From Ornithomonoglobus_A sp045532455 (GTDB lineage Bacteria; Bacillota; Clostridia; UBA1381), in the NCBI GenBank assembly GCA_045532455.1, contig JAZSFX010000005.1, positions 1 to 64,000 of the forward strand: DNA of 64,000 bases. The letters run 5' to 3'. Shown here piece by piece: positions 39,823 to 48,857 of this stretch. The number at the start of each line of letters is the position of its first letter. The first letter of the stretch is position 1. The notes under the pieces were generated by a model that saw only the letters and a list, made by a program, of their open reading frames with translations, ran no database searches and had not been told where the DNA came from. A program made the position numbers and the translations under genes.

Positions 39823-41031
39823 ATGTTCAATAGACTATTTCATTTTTTGAAAGGATATGTTATAATAGAAATATGCGGAGCCGAAACGGAACGGTTTTTG
39901 AGCATTTGCGCAAGACGCGGTATTATTGTTTTTGATATTTTAAAAACCGAAAACAACACCATTACGTTGCGTATGCAAAAAAATGATTTTTTTAAAATTC
40001 GGCCTATTGTATACAAAACTCATCTATCGGTAAAAATAATACAAAAGGTGGGTTTGTATAATCTATATAAAAACTACCGTACACGGTACACCTTCTTTTT
40101 TGGAATAATTTTTTGTATTGTATTTTTTGCTATCACCTCACAGTATATCTGGGTTATAGAGATAAACGGAGTAAAAGACGCTAACTACAACGAAATAGTC
40201 CAAATACTTAAAAACGACGGTGTATATGTGGGTGCAAAAAAAGGGGACATAAAAGAAATGCGCATTATAAAGCAGAGTCTTATTAACAAAACCGAGAACA
40301 TTGCGTGGGCGTGGATATACATAGAGGGTGCAAAGGCACGGGTGGAGATATACGAAAAACACCTTCCGTCTGTTCCTTTGGAGACGACCGAGCTTTGCGA
40401 TATTGTTGCTTCGCGCGATGGGTTTATAACAAGCATTAACACTATCCGCGGACACGATTTAGTAAAAGCGGGCGAGAGTGTTAATATGGGCGACGTTTTA
40501 ATAAGCTCCAAAGTTCCTATTTTTAAACCGTATCAGGAGGAGAATTATATGTATGTTCACTCCTCTGGCACGGTACGGGCAATAACAATGCACAAAAAAA
40601 GCGGAGTTTACAGTTTAAATTACGAAAGCAAAACACCTACGGGACGCAAAAAGCGCCATTTTTCGCTTGAGGCTTTTGGCAAGCTTTTTAATTCATATGA
40701 TGAGGTTTTATGTCCCTATGAAAATTGTAAAGACACTTATGTGCGCCACGAGCTGTCTGTTCCATACTTTGGATATTGCGGAATTTGCCTAAACGAGCGA
40801 ATATGCGAAGAGGTTACGGTTGAGAGTGAGCCATTAATGCTAGAAGCGGCAGTTCAAATTGCAAAAAATGACCTTGAGGAGAAAATTGCAAAAGAGCTTT
40901 TAAAAAATGCAGAGCTTATTTCTTCCAAGGTGAGTTATGAAAAAATAAACGAGAATTCCATATCTGTATCCCTGAAAATGACGGTTGAGGAGGATATAGG
41001 TGTGAGTGTACCAATACTAAAAGAGGAGTGA
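39823..41031 (+). CDS. yqfD: Sporulation protein YqfD
   Basis: A 402-residue membrane protein with one membrane helix (about 88-108, FFFGIIFCIVFFAITSQYIW) and a large extracytoplasmic domain. YqfD is related to FtsQ-like or POTRA-type envelope proteins (VIEINGVKDANYNEIVQILKNDGVYVGAKKGDI is the POTRA-like part) and is needed for spore formation. AAAGAGG precedes the ATG; 15 bp separate it from yqfC and 7 bp from phoH. Confidence 0.9.
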   Translation: MFNRLFHFLKGYVIIEICGAETERFLSICARRGIIVFDILKTENNTITLRMQKNDFFKIRPIVYKTHLSVKIIQKVGLYNLYKNYRTRYTFFFGIIFCIVFFAITSQYIWVIEINGVKDANYNEIVQILKNDGVYVGAKKGDIKEMRIIKQSLINKTENIAWAWIYIEGAKARVEIYEKHLPSVPLETTELCDIVASRDGFITSINTIRGHDLVKAGESVNMGDVLISSKVPIFKPYQEENYMYVHSSGTVRAITMHKKSGVYSLNYESKTPTGRKKRHFSLEAFGKLFNSYDEVLCPYENCKDTYVRHELSVPYFGYCGICLNERICEEVTVESEPLMLEAAVQIAKNDLEEKIAKELLKNAELISSKVSYEKINENSISVSLKMTVEEDIGVSVPILKEE

Positions 41032-41038
41032 ATTATTT

Positions 41039-42037
41039 TTGCTGATAAGACAAATTGAGATACAAGAGAATGTGGATATATCTATTCTTTTCGGGAGCTT
41101 TGATTCCAACATAAAGCTTATAGAAAAATCTTTAAACGTTAGTGTTGCACCCAAAGAGAACACTCTGCAGATTAAGGGAGAGGAGGAGAATGTCGAAAAG
41201 GCAGAGGAGGTTATAAATATACTCATGCGCATTATTGCTTCGGGCGAGAGGATAGACACACAAAAAATCCTCTACGCCATAACAATGGTGCAGGAAAACG
41301 GAGGAATTGACCTTAAAATGATGGGCGACGACGTGGTTGCCATCAACATCAAGGGAACACCTATAAAAACAAATACGCTCGGCCAGAAAAAATACACCGA
41401 CGCAATAAAAGACAACACAATTGTCTTTGGAATAGGTCCTGCAGGGACAGGAAAAACCTACCTTGCAGTAGCTATGGCGGTTACTGCTCTAAAGCGCAAA
41501 GAGGTTAACCGTATCATATTGACACGACCTGCAGTTGAGGCAGGCGAAAAGCTTGGATTTTTGCCTGGTGATTTGCAGAACAAGGTTGACCCCTATCTTA
41601 GACCTCTGTATGACGGAATGTACGAAATGCTCGGCGGTGAGGGATTTTTACGCTATCAGGAAAAGGGCGTGATTGAGGTTGCACCGCTTGCGTATATGAG
41701 AGGACGAACGCTCGATAATTCGTTTATTATTCTTGACGAGGCACAAAACACAACTCCCGAGCAAATGAAAATGTTCTTAACACGTATCGGGTTTGGCTCA
41801 CGCGCGGTTATAACAGGCGACATTACGCAGATTGACCTGCCTGGCGATAAAAGGTCAGGACTTAAAGAGGCCACTAAGATTTTGAAGAATATTGAAGATA
41901 TTGCTTTTTGTACTTTGACGGAAAAAGACGTTGTACGTCATCCGCTTGTTCAAGAGATTATAAAGGCATATGCAAAATACGACGAGGAAAAGGAAAAAAG
42001 AAATGGTAGAGCTAATAATAGAAAACGAGCAGAATAA
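41039..42037 (+). CDS. phoH: PhoH family ATPase
   Basis: A 332-residue PhoH-like protein: N-terminal KH-like region (about 1-85) and a P-loop ATPase with GIGPAGTGKTYLAVA (about 132-146) and IILDEAQNTTPEQMKM (Walker B). PhoH proteins are linked to RNA metabolism together with YbeY. Start TTG 41039 after AGAGGAG. The 3' end overlaps the start of ybeY by 35 bp. Confidence 0.93.
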   Translation: MLIRQIEIQENVDISILFGSFDSNIKLIEKSLNVSVAPKENTLQIKGEEENVEKAEEVINILMRIIASGERIDTQKILYAITMVQENGGIDLKMMGDDVVAINIKGTPIKTNTLGQKKYTDAIKDNTIVFGIGPAGTGKTYLAVAMAVTALKRKEVNRIILTRPAVEAGEKLGFLPGDLQNKVDPYLRPLYDGMYEMLGGEGFLRYQEKGVIEVAPLAYMRGRTLDNSFIILDEAQNTTPEQMKMFLTRIGFGSRAVITGDITQIDLPGDKRSGLKEATKILKNIEDIAFCTLTEKDVVRHPLVQEIIKAYAKYDEEKEKRNGRANNRKRAE

Positions 42038-42491
42038 AGAGGAGTTTTCTCCTGAGCTTGAGGGAGTTGTAAGGTCGGTATGCGAGCGGGTTATGAGTGA
42101 GGAGGAGTGCGATTTTGACGCACAAATAAGCCTCACACTGACCAACAACGAAAACATAAGAGAAATCAACAACGAGCACAGAGATATCGACTCTCCTACA
42201 GATGTGCTTTCTTTTCCTATGCTTGAATTTGACGACGAGGGACAGATAATTGATAACGAATTTGAGTATGATGATGATTTGATTATGCTCGGCGATATTG
42301 TTATATCGCTTGAAAGAGCAAGAGAGCAATCAATAGAGTTCGGACACAGTTTTAAGAGAGAGGTTGCTTTTTTGGTGGCACATTCTATGCTTCATCTTTT
42401 GGGTTATGACCATATGAACGAGGAAGAAGAAAGGATAATGTGTGAAAAACAGGAAAGGGTACTTACTTCTCTTGGAATAACAAGAATGTAG
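42003..42491 (+). CDS. ybeY: Endoribonuclease YbeY
   Basis: A 162-residue YbeY. The zinc-binding signature HSMLHLLGYDH (about 125-135) is complete, with the conserved Arg/Asp segment HRDIDSPTDVLSFP upstream. It acts in 16S rRNA 3' processing and ribosome quality control. ATG 42003 with AGGAAAAAAG upstream lies within the end of phoH. Its TAG stop is the first three bases inside a GTAGGG palindrome, so the repeat supplies the stop codon. Confidence 0.95.
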   Translation: MVELIIENEQNKEEFSPELEGVVRSVCERVMSEEECDFDAQISLTLTNNENIREINNEHRDIDSPTDVLSFPMLEFDDEGQIIDNEFEYDDDLIMLGDIVISLERAREQSIEFGHSFKREVAFLVAHSMLHLLGYDHMNEEEERIMCEKQERVLTSLGITRM

Positions 42492-42610
42492 GGCACAGCC
42501 TTTAGGATGTGCCGTAAATAATAACGGTTTGTCGGGTAACCAATTGCAATGCCAAGGGGTAGCGACAAAACCAACGGTTTTGAGAGCGTAGCCAAACCGC
42601 CAAACCCTAC
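42488..42610. repeat. Two family-1 units after ybeY, one with a 60-bp loop extension
   Basis: Plus unit 42488-42514 (stem GGCACA/TGTGCC), whose TAG ends ybeY, and minus unit 42525-42610 (stem GGTTTG/CAAACC) carrying the same loop extension as 39218-39307. Confidence 0.8.
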
Positions 42611-42697
42611 AACAAATTTTTACAGACCTGAAATATAGGCTTCTCCTCGAGGGGAAGACTAAACACCTATAACATTACAGAAAGGGACATAAAACAA

Positions 42698-43594
42698 ATG
42701 GACAAAAATTTTAAATCGGGATTTGTGGCAATAATCGGAATGCCGAATGTGGGAAAGTCCACATTACTAAACGAAATTGCAGGGCAAAAGATTGCCATAA
42801 TCTCGGAAAAACCGCAAACAACACGAAACAAAATTCTTGCAATACACACAACGGATACAGAACAGATAATCTTTACCGACACACCTGGTATTCACAAGCC
42901 TGCAAACAAGCTTGGTAATTTTATGTTGGGGACAGTAAACAGTGCAATGAACGACACCGACGTTATTCTCTTTGTTGTTGACTGTACACGTCCTATTCAG
43001 GAAATTGAAAGAGAGATTGCACTTTCTCTTAACAAAACAGGTGTGCCTTGTATTCTTCTTTTAAACAAGGTCGACCTTATTAAAAAAGAGGACCTTTTAC
43101 CTAAAATTGCTGATTATTCGAGTATGTACGATTTTGATTCTATTGTACCGATAAGCGCAAAAGAGGGCGACGGAATAGATATTTTAATCAATGCTATTCG
43201 TGATTTTATTCCCGAGGGCCCAATGCTTTATGACAGTGAGATGGTAACCGACCAGCCAGAGCGTCAGATTGCCTCGGAAATTATAAGAGAAAAAATGCTC
43301 TATCTTTTGCAACAGGAGGTTCCGCACGGAATTGCAATCGAGATTTCAAAAATGCAGGAGCTTTCTAATATAACAAAAATTTACGCTACCATCTTTTGCG
43401 AAAAAGGCGCTCACAAGGGCATTATAATAGGCAAAAACGGTGCAATGCTCAAGCAAATTGGTACACTTGCAAGACACGATATAGAAAAAATGCTCGATAA
43501 AAAGGTATATCTTGAGCTTTGGGTAAAAGTAAAAGAGGATTGGCGCAACAGTGATTTTTTACTTAAAAATTTTGGATATAAAATTGATGAATAA
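42698..43594 (+). CDS. era: GTPase Era
   Basis: A 298-residue Era: G1 GMPNVGKSTLLNE, G3 DTPGIHKPANK, G4 LNKVDLI, G5 SAKEGDGID, then the C-terminal KH domain with IIIGKNGAMLKQIG and the closing WRNSDFLLKNFGY. It binds the 3' end of 16S rRNA in 30S assembly. AGAAAGGG precedes the ATG. It sits in the conserved ybeY-era-yqzL-recO order. Confidence 0.97.
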   Translation: MDKNFKSGFVAIIGMPNVGKSTLLNEIAGQKIAIISEKPQTTRNKILAIHTTDTEQIIFTDTPGIHKPANKLGNFMLGTVNSAMNDTDVILFVVDCTRPIQEIEREIALSLNKTGVPCILLLNKVDLIKKEDLLPKIADYSSMYDFDSIVPISAKEGDGIDILINAIRDFIPEGPMLYDSEMVTDQPERQIASEIIREKMLYLLQQEVPHGIAIEISKMQELSNITKIYATIFCEKGAHKGIIIGKNGAMLKQIGTLARHDIEKMLDKKVYLELWVKVKEDWRNSDFLLKNFGYKIDE

Positions 43595-43652
43595 CGCCCG
43601 ATAGAAATACAGACACTACCGATAACAAAAAAAATTGGTGGGGTGGATTTTT

Positions 43653-43793
43653 ATGGAAGTTGATAATTTTTTATGGAACGCATTTTCACAAACGGGCAGT
43701 ATAGAAGCTTATCTTTTATACAAAACAACTTCTGAGAAAGAGAAAGAAGACGAGGAAAAAAAATGTCAGGAATCAGTGCAAGAGGTATTATAA
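43653..43793 (+). CDS. yqzL: YqzL family protein
   Basis: A 46-residue protein beginning MEVDNFLWNAFSQTGSIEAYLLYK, the YqzL signature, followed by a charged tail. Function is unknown, but it regularly stands between era and recO in Firmicutes. GGTGGGGTGG lies upstream. The last 31 bp overlap the start of recO in another frame, suggesting coupled translation. Confidence 0.9.
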   Translation: MEVDNFLWNAFSQTGSIEAYLLYKTTSEKEKEDEEKKCQESVQEVL

Positions 43794-44500
43794 TACGTCA
43801 GAACGATTATGGCGAGGGACACAGAATGCTCAGTATTTTTACCGAGGATTTGGGGATTATCAAGGCGTCAAAATTCGGTGCCAAGAGTACAAAAAACCGC
43901 GACAGTGCCTCGAGTCAGTTTTTGTGTTACGGAGATTTTAATTTATATTCCTCTAACAAGGATATTTATACCATAAATTCAATAACTGCTCGGGATTGCT
44001 TTTTCCCCGTTTGCGAGGATATAAAAAAGCTATCCCTTTGCAATTATCTTGCTGATATAACATATGCAATTTTGGGTATGAATAATCCCGATAAGAGAAT
44101 TCTGAATGTTTTCTTAAACTGTGTTTATGCGCTTAGCTACAAAAATGAGCCATGCGTTAAGGTCAAGACGGTTTATGAATTAAGACTTATGAGCATTGGC
44201 GGGTATATGCCAAATCTTAATTCCTGCTTTTGCTCAAATAACACAGTTTACGGATTTGATATTGCACGTGGCAGTGTGGTTTGTAATGACTGCAAGAGCG
44301 CAAACACACTGCCTCTTACAAAAAATACATATAATGCACTTTGTTATATTGTAAATTGTGAGGATAAAAAAATACTTTCGTTTAACGGGAACGATAAGCT
44401 ATACGAGGCGTTAGACGAAATAAGCGAAAATTATGTAAAAACTCATCTTGATAAGGAATTTAAAAGCCTTGATTATTATAAATCAATTCTTCTTATGTGA
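43763..44500 (+). CDS. recO: DNA repair protein RecO
   Basis: A 245-residue RecO with an N-terminal OB fold (ARGIIIRQNDYGEGHRMLSIFTEDLG) and a C-terminal helical domain with zinc ligands (LNSCFCSNN and VVCNDCKSA). With RecR it loads RecA on SSB-coated DNA. The start overlaps yqzL. Terminal gene of the ybeY-era group; a GTAGGG unit follows. Confidence 0.93.
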   Translation: MSGISARGIIIRQNDYGEGHRMLSIFTEDLGIIKASKFGAKSTKNRDSASSQFLCYGDFNLYSSNKDIYTINSITARDCFFPVCEDIKKLSLCNYLADITYAILGMNNPDKRILNVFLNCVYALSYKNEPCVKVKTVYELRLMSIGGYMPNLNSCFCSNNTVYGFDIARGSVVCNDCKSANTLPLTKNTYNALCYIVNCEDKKILSFNGNDKLYEALDEISENYVKTHLDKEFKSLDYYKSILLM

Positions 44501-44527
44501 ATTATGGAATTCTTTTGCTAAACTTTA

Positions 44528-44554
44528 CGGACCGTCGTAAACGCCGGTCCCTAC
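44528..44554 (-). repeat. Family-1 palindrome (minus orientation)
   Basis: Minus-strand GTAGGGACCGGCG with stem GGACCG/CGGTCC, between recO and the SDR gene. Confidence 0.85.
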
Positions 44555-44598
44555 AATATATTAAAACAATTATCTTCATAGAAGGGAAAAATTAAAAT

Positions 44599-45306
44599 AT
44601 GAAGAACGTACTTATAACAGGCGGAAGCCGTGGTATTGGCAGAGCGTGTGTAAAAGCCTTTTCCAATGCGGGATACCGCGTATTTTTTACTTATAATAAA
44701 AGTGAAGATTTTGCCCTTGCTCTCGAAAAGGAGTGCGGTGCTATTGCTATAAAGGCAGACGTATCAAAGGAGAACCAAATTGTTTTTGATACAATAAGTA
44801 AATATGGCAAGCTTTTTGCGCTGATTAATAATGCAGGAATAGCAGAGCAGAAAATGTTTCAGGATATAAGTGTTGATGATTGGGACAGAATGTTTGATAT
44901 TAATATAAAAGGAATGTTCTTAACCACAAAGGGCGTAATTTCCAATATGATAAGCGAGAAATCGGGGAGAATTGTTAATATTTCGTCTATCTGGGGCATA
45001 AGAGGCGCAAGCTGTGAGGTGCACTACAGTGCCTCGAAGTCAGCAGTTATTGGTTTTACAAAGGCACTTGCAAAAGAGGTAGGACCCTCTGGAATTACGG
45101 TAAATTGTATTGCGCCGGGTGTGATTGATACTGATATGAATAGTATTTTAGATGAGGATACATTATCCTCTCTTGCCGAGGAAACGCCAATGAACAGACT
45201 TGGTACAAGCGAGGATATTGCCTCACTTGCATTGTTTTTATGCTCGGATAAAGCGTCGTTTATAACGGGGCAGGTTATATCCTCCGACGGCGGTTTTTGT
45301 GTGTAA
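44599..45306 (+). CDS. SDR-family oxidoreductase (YmfI/FabG-like)
   Basis: A 235-residue short-chain dehydrogenase. It has the NADP site ITGGSRGIGRA (residues 6-16), NNAG (about 74-77), the catalytic set Ser in NISSIWG, YSASK (Tyr and Lys) and IAPGVIDTDM. It resembles 3-oxoacyl-ACP reductase but the substrate is not determined by the sequence. AGAAGGG precedes the ATG. It lies alone after recO. Confidence 0.9.
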   Translation: MKNVLITGGSRGIGRACVKAFSNAGYRVFFTYNKSEDFALALEKECGAIAIKADVSKENQIVFDTISKYGKLFALINNAGIAEQKMFQDISVDDWDRMFDINIKGMFLTTKGVISNMISEKSGRIVNISSIWGIRGASCEVHYSASKSAVIGFTKALAKEVGPSGITVNCIAPGVIDTDMNSILDEDTLSSLAEETPMNRLGTSEDIASLALFLCSDKASFITGQVISSDGGFCV

Positions 45307-45310
45307 AAAA

Positions 45311-45412
45311 TATTAAAATTGCGCAGAACATTTCATTACGAATAAACCGCACCACTTGCAGTATAAAAATACAGCGTCGGGTGCGCTTTATCCGTTCTGC
45401 ATCAATTTTAAT
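45311..45412. repeat. Long imperfect palindrome (third family) and terminator
   Basis: Outer arms TAAAATTGCGCAGAAC (45314) and GTTCTGCATCAATTTTA (ending 45410) with GTATAAAAATAC in the middle. On the minus strand it shares GATGCAGAACG, ATAAA and CACCCGA blocks with 12446-12533. Confidence 0.55.
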
Positions 45413-45431
45413 AAATTTTTAATTTTTAAAA

Positions 45432-45532
45432 GAAAAAAGGGCAGTGTGTATAAATTTGATATTGCTTGTAGGGGAGGGGCTTGCTCCTCCCGAAAATCTG
45501 AGCAATAGAATTTATACATACTGTCCTTTTTT
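45432..45532. repeat. Family-2 element with a nested GTAGGG unit
   Basis: Halves ATAAATTTGATATTGC and GAGCAATAGAATTTATACATAC flank a family-1 unit at 45468-45492 (stem GGGGAGG/CCTCCC). Confidence 0.85.
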
Positions 45533-45537
45533 ATAAT

Positions 45538-46518
45538 TTATTTTTTTAACATCTTTAATCTTAAATCCTCTCCGTAAAACTCAAAAACAGTAAAGTTTTC
45601 GGCAATTCGTGAGGTAAATCTTTTTGTGTAATTTTTTGTGAGGTCTGTTATTGAAAGATTTGTATTTATGATTGTGTTACCCTCACGTAGAAGTCGTTCG
45701 TCAAGAACGTCGAATATGAACGAAACTCCCATTCTTGTTATATTTTCGGTACCTAAATCGTCTATTATTAAAAGGTCGGCATTATATATATTATCAAGAA
45801 TTTCTTTGTTATCACTGCGGTTAAATTTATAATCCTCGTACATATTTAAAAGCTTTGTTGCTCTTATGTAAATTACTGTTTCGCCTCTATCCATTATCTC
45901 TTTTGCAATACAGCTCGAAACAAAGGTCTTACCTTGTCCCACACCGCCATAGAATAAGAGATTTTTTCTATCCTTCTTTGATTTTTTGCAGTATGCCTTT
46001 GCATATTCATAAACCGACTTCATATTATCGTACGGTGATTTTTTGTTGTTTTCCTTTTCCTTTGAATAAAATTCCAAAGAGAAATTATCAAAATTCTGCT
46101 TTTGAAGCAAATCACCAAGATTTGAAATATTATATAATTCATTTGTGAGAGCTTGTTTATAGCACTTGCAGATTGTACCGTCCTCGAGATGACCGCTGTC
46201 ATTACACATTTTACATTCGTATTTTGGTGTTTTGTAGTCTTTATCTATTAAATTTTCTTTTATTATTTCTTTTCTTTCTTTTTCGAGGTCCTTATATTTT
46301 TGTTTAAGCTCTTTTATGTATTTTGGCGCGTCTTTTGGGTTTTTGGAAATTTTTTTTATATTTTCCATTCCGAGTATATTAATTTCTCTGTCTATTTCTT
46401 TAAGACGCGGAAATTGTGAGTTAATTTTATCAACTATATTATCTCTTTCTTTTTGCGCTCTTTGCTTTTTTTCTTCGTATTTAGCAAAGATTTTTGCCCT
46501 TATATCAGAATTTACCAT
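45538..46518 (-). CDS. DnaC/DnaI-like replicative helicase loader ATPase
   Basis: A 326-residue protein with an N-terminal coiled coil (1-95), a small zinc motif (CKMCNDSG and CKCYKQ, about 101-120) and an AAA+ domain: Walker A LLFYGGVGQGKTFV (about 187-200), Walker B LLIIDDLGTEN, and sensor 1 NTNLSI. It is a DnaC/DnaI-type loader of the replicative helicase, which suits its place 4 kb from oriC. It lies 4 bp after hemZ on the same strand. Confidence 0.9.
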   Translation of the reverse strand: MVNSDIRAKIFAKYEEKKQRAQKERDNIVDKINSQFPRLKEIDREINILGMENIKKISKNPKDAPKYIKELKQKYKDLEKERKEIIKENLIDKDYKTPKYECKMCNDSGHLEDGTICKCYKQALTNELYNISNLGDLLQKQNFDNFSLEFYSKEKENNKKSPYDNMKSVYEYAKAYCKKSKKDRKNLLFYGGVGQGKTFVSSCIAKEIMDRGETVIYIRATKLLNMYEDYKFNRSDNKEILDNIYNADLLIIDDLGTENITRMGVSFIFDVLDERLLREGNTIINTNLSITDLTKNYTKRFTSRIAENFTVFEFYGEDLRLKMLKK

Positions 46519-46521
46519 ATT

Positions 46522-47961
46522 TTATCTATCCTCATTTATAATTTTTAAAATATCATCTTTTCGCTTTATAATTTCATCAAAACGTCTTATATATTCAACG
46601 GGGTCTTTAAAATTAAAAATTCTTTCTATCCCGTTCTTTTTCACTATTTTTGACGAGCCTCCGCCACCCAAAGCTATTATTGTCTGATTTTCTTCCATAA
46701 TATTTACATTATACGGACTAAAATACCCCTGCTTTGAATATCCCACATTTTCTAAATTGCCTATCATATACTTTTGGCGATACATATAATAGGGAATGTA
46801 TCCGTTCTGTTTAAGTGTTTCGTATCCGTAATCTACCATATTTGAAACGGTGGTGGCAGATGTGAGATTTATATTTGCAAAATTAAGAGTAGAAGCTCTT
46901 TTTACGCACATTGTATGTATTGTTATATTTTGCGGATTAAGTTTAATTAAATTATCAAGACTGTATTTAAAATCGTCTGTATTCTCATTAGGTAAGCCTG
47001 CTATTAAATCAGCATTTATGCACCAAAATCCTATATCTTTGGCAAGAGAGAATGCTTTTTTTATATCCTCCTCGTTATGATTTCGATTTATTTTAGAGAG
47101 TGTTTTGTTGTTCATTGTCTGAGGATTTATGCTTATTCTTTTAACGCCGTATTTTTTTAAGAGTTCTAATTTTTTTTGGGTTATGGTGTCTACCCTGCCT
47201 GCCTCTAAGGTGTACTCATTTACATTATCTATATCAAATGATGTATATATTTTACTTAACATTTTTTCTAGATTAATCTCATCAAGTGCGGTTGGTGTTC
47301 CACCGCCAATATATATACTATCTATTTTTTTATTGCTTTCTTTTATTATCTGTGCACTCTTTTCTATTTCTATGAGAAGATTATCTACAAAATCATTCAT
47401 ATATTTACCGCTTACTCTGATATCGGTCGAAACAAAAGAACAATAAAGACAGCGAGTAGGACAAAACGGAATTCCTATATATATACTCACACTGTCTTTT
47501 GGTGTATTTTCTATTATTTTTCTTTCATTTTGCGAAACCTCATATGCAAGCTTAAGCTTTTTTTCGTCTGCACCATAAAGCTCATTAAACATTTCGAAGA
47601 TTTCTTCTTTTGTTAAACCCTTATCTTTAAATGTGCTTATATTTTTTGCGGGTCTTACTCCGCACATTACTCCCCAGGGGAGTTTTATATTTTTTATAAT
47701 AAGAGCACATTTATAAAAGGATTTTAATACTATATTTTCGTCATATTTTTCGCTGTAATTGTTGTAGTATTTATTATCCTTTTTTATAAATTCATAATCT
47801 CCAAAATATTCTTTGTTATTATATATTATTTTACAAGTTGATTTTATTTTATCACTATCATTTAAAAATATAATTTCTATTGAAACGTCTTCATCTTTTG
47901 TAAAAAAGGAGCAGGCGAGGTCGCGTATTTTTTTTTCGCCTATGGGGGTTTTTATTATCAT
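46522..47961 (-). CDS. hemZ: Coproporphyrinogen dehydrogenase-like radical SAM protein HemZ
   Basis: A 479-residue radical SAM protein. The 4Fe-4S motif is CPTRCLYCSF (about 174-183), followed by SIYIGGGTPTAL and the HemN-like barrel. The N-terminal 150 residues are the HemZ-specific domain. It is thought to act in oxygen-independent haem synthesis, though some members are of unresolved function. ATG 47961 with AAAAGGAG is used; the open frame runs upstream into a GTAGGG repeat. Confidence 0.9.
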   Translation of the reverse strand: MIIKTPIGEKKIRDLACSFFTKDEDVSIEIIFLNDSDKIKSTCKIIYNNKEYFGDYEFIKKDNKYYNNYSEKYDENIVLKSFYKCALIIKNIKLPWGVMCGVRPAKNISTFKDKGLTKEEIFEMFNELYGADEKKLKLAYEVSQNERKIIENTPKDSVSIYIGIPFCPTRCLYCSFVSTDIRVSGKYMNDFVDNLLIEIEKSAQIIKESNKKIDSIYIGGGTPTALDEINLEKMLSKIYTSFDIDNVNEYTLEAGRVDTITQKKLELLKKYGVKRISINPQTMNNKTLSKINRNHNEEDIKKAFSLAKDIGFWCINADLIAGLPNENTDDFKYSLDNLIKLNPQNITIHTMCVKRASTLNFANINLTSATTVSNMVDYGYETLKQNGYIPYYMYRQKYMIGNLENVGYSKQGYFSPYNVNIMEENQTIIALGGGGSSKIVKKNGIERIFNFKDPVEYIRRFDEIIKRKDDILKIINEDR

Positions 47962-47981
47962 ACTCGTGCTCCTTTTTTCTA

Positions 47982-48006
47982 CGGGAGGAGCAAGCCCCTC
48001 CCCTAC
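47982..48006 (-). repeat. Family-1 palindrome upstream of hemZ
   Basis: Minus-strand GTAGGGGAGGGGC with stem GGGGAGG/CCTCCC, 21 bp before the hemZ ATG. A degenerate copy lies at 48064-48082. Confidence 0.85.
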
Positions 48007-48082
48007 GTTGTAATTGGTTAATTGTTTAATTAAATAAAAGGTCTGTTTGTCCTTTCTGTGTTGAGGAAGGAGCAAGTCCCTC

Positions 48083-48700
48083 CTATCTTACATATAAATT
48101 ATATTTCTTTTCATAACCGATTGTTGTTTTATTGCCGTGGCCTGGGTATACATTATAATTTTCATCAAGTGTATATAGCTTTTCTTTTATGGATTTTATA
48201 AGAGTATTTTCATTACCCGTTGGCAAATCCCATCTTCCGCAGTTTCTTAAAAAAAGAGTATCACCGCTGAACACATTATCCTCAACAACAAAGCAGGCAC
48301 TGCAGTTGCTATGACCTGGTGTATATATGCACATAACTTCCATATCACCGATTTTTATTTTTTCACCGTCTTTTAGTATAATTTCTGCTTCTTTAGCTTC
48401 TATTTCTTGAGTTAAACCAAAAATTGAGAGATTTATTCTCGGATTTTTTATATTTTCGGAGCAGTTTTTAGAACAGATAAGCTCAGCTTTTGTCTTTTCT
48501 CTTAACTGCTCTAAAAATTCAATATGGTCGTAATGACAATGTGTTAAAATAATTTTATCTATTTTAATTTCTGAACTTTTACAAAAATTTATTATTTCTT
48601 CATCACTGTTTCCAGGGTCAATAACAAAACCTATTCCATTATTATATACAATGTATGTGTTTTCGTCTGTTTTGTAGCTGTTTATAATTTTAATATTCAT
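48083..48700 (-). CDS. MBL-fold metallohydrolase (glyoxalase II-like)
   Basis: A 205-residue metallo-beta-lactamase-fold hydrolase with the binuclear metal motif THCHYDH (about 53-59), the TPGHSNC His, FSGDTLF Asp and YPGHGNKT His. It belongs to the short YcbL/GloB-type hydrolases common in anaerobes; thioester hydrolysis is likely but the substrate is open. It stands between dnaN and hemZ on the same strand. Confidence 0.88.
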   Translation of the reverse strand: MNIKIINSYKTDENTYIVYNNGIGFVIDPGNSDEEIINFCKSSEIKIDKIILTHCHYDHIEFLEQLREKTKAELICSKNCSENIKNPRINLSIFGLTQEIEAKEAEIILKDGEKIKIGDMEVMCIYTPGHSNCSACFVVEDNVFSGDTLFLRNCGRWDLPTGNENTLIKSIKEKLYTLDENYNVYPGHGNKTTIGYEKKYNLYVR

Positions 48701-48748
48701 TTTATTCCTTTTTTACGAGAGTAATAAGTCTATCACATTTTTTTAATA

Positions 48749-48847
48749 GCAGAGCGGGTAGTCTGTATAAATTTAATATTGCGAGTTTCAAATTCGCAAG
48801 AATTTGTCTGTCTGAGCAATAAAATTTATATAGATTGCCCACTCTGC
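48749..48847. repeat. Family-2 palindromic element (full copy)
   Basis: Outer arms GCAGAGCGGG and CCCACTCTGC, inner halves as at 10804 and central CGCAAG hairpin. Lies directly after the dnaN stop. Confidence 0.85.
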
Positions 48848-48857
48848 TTATAATTTC

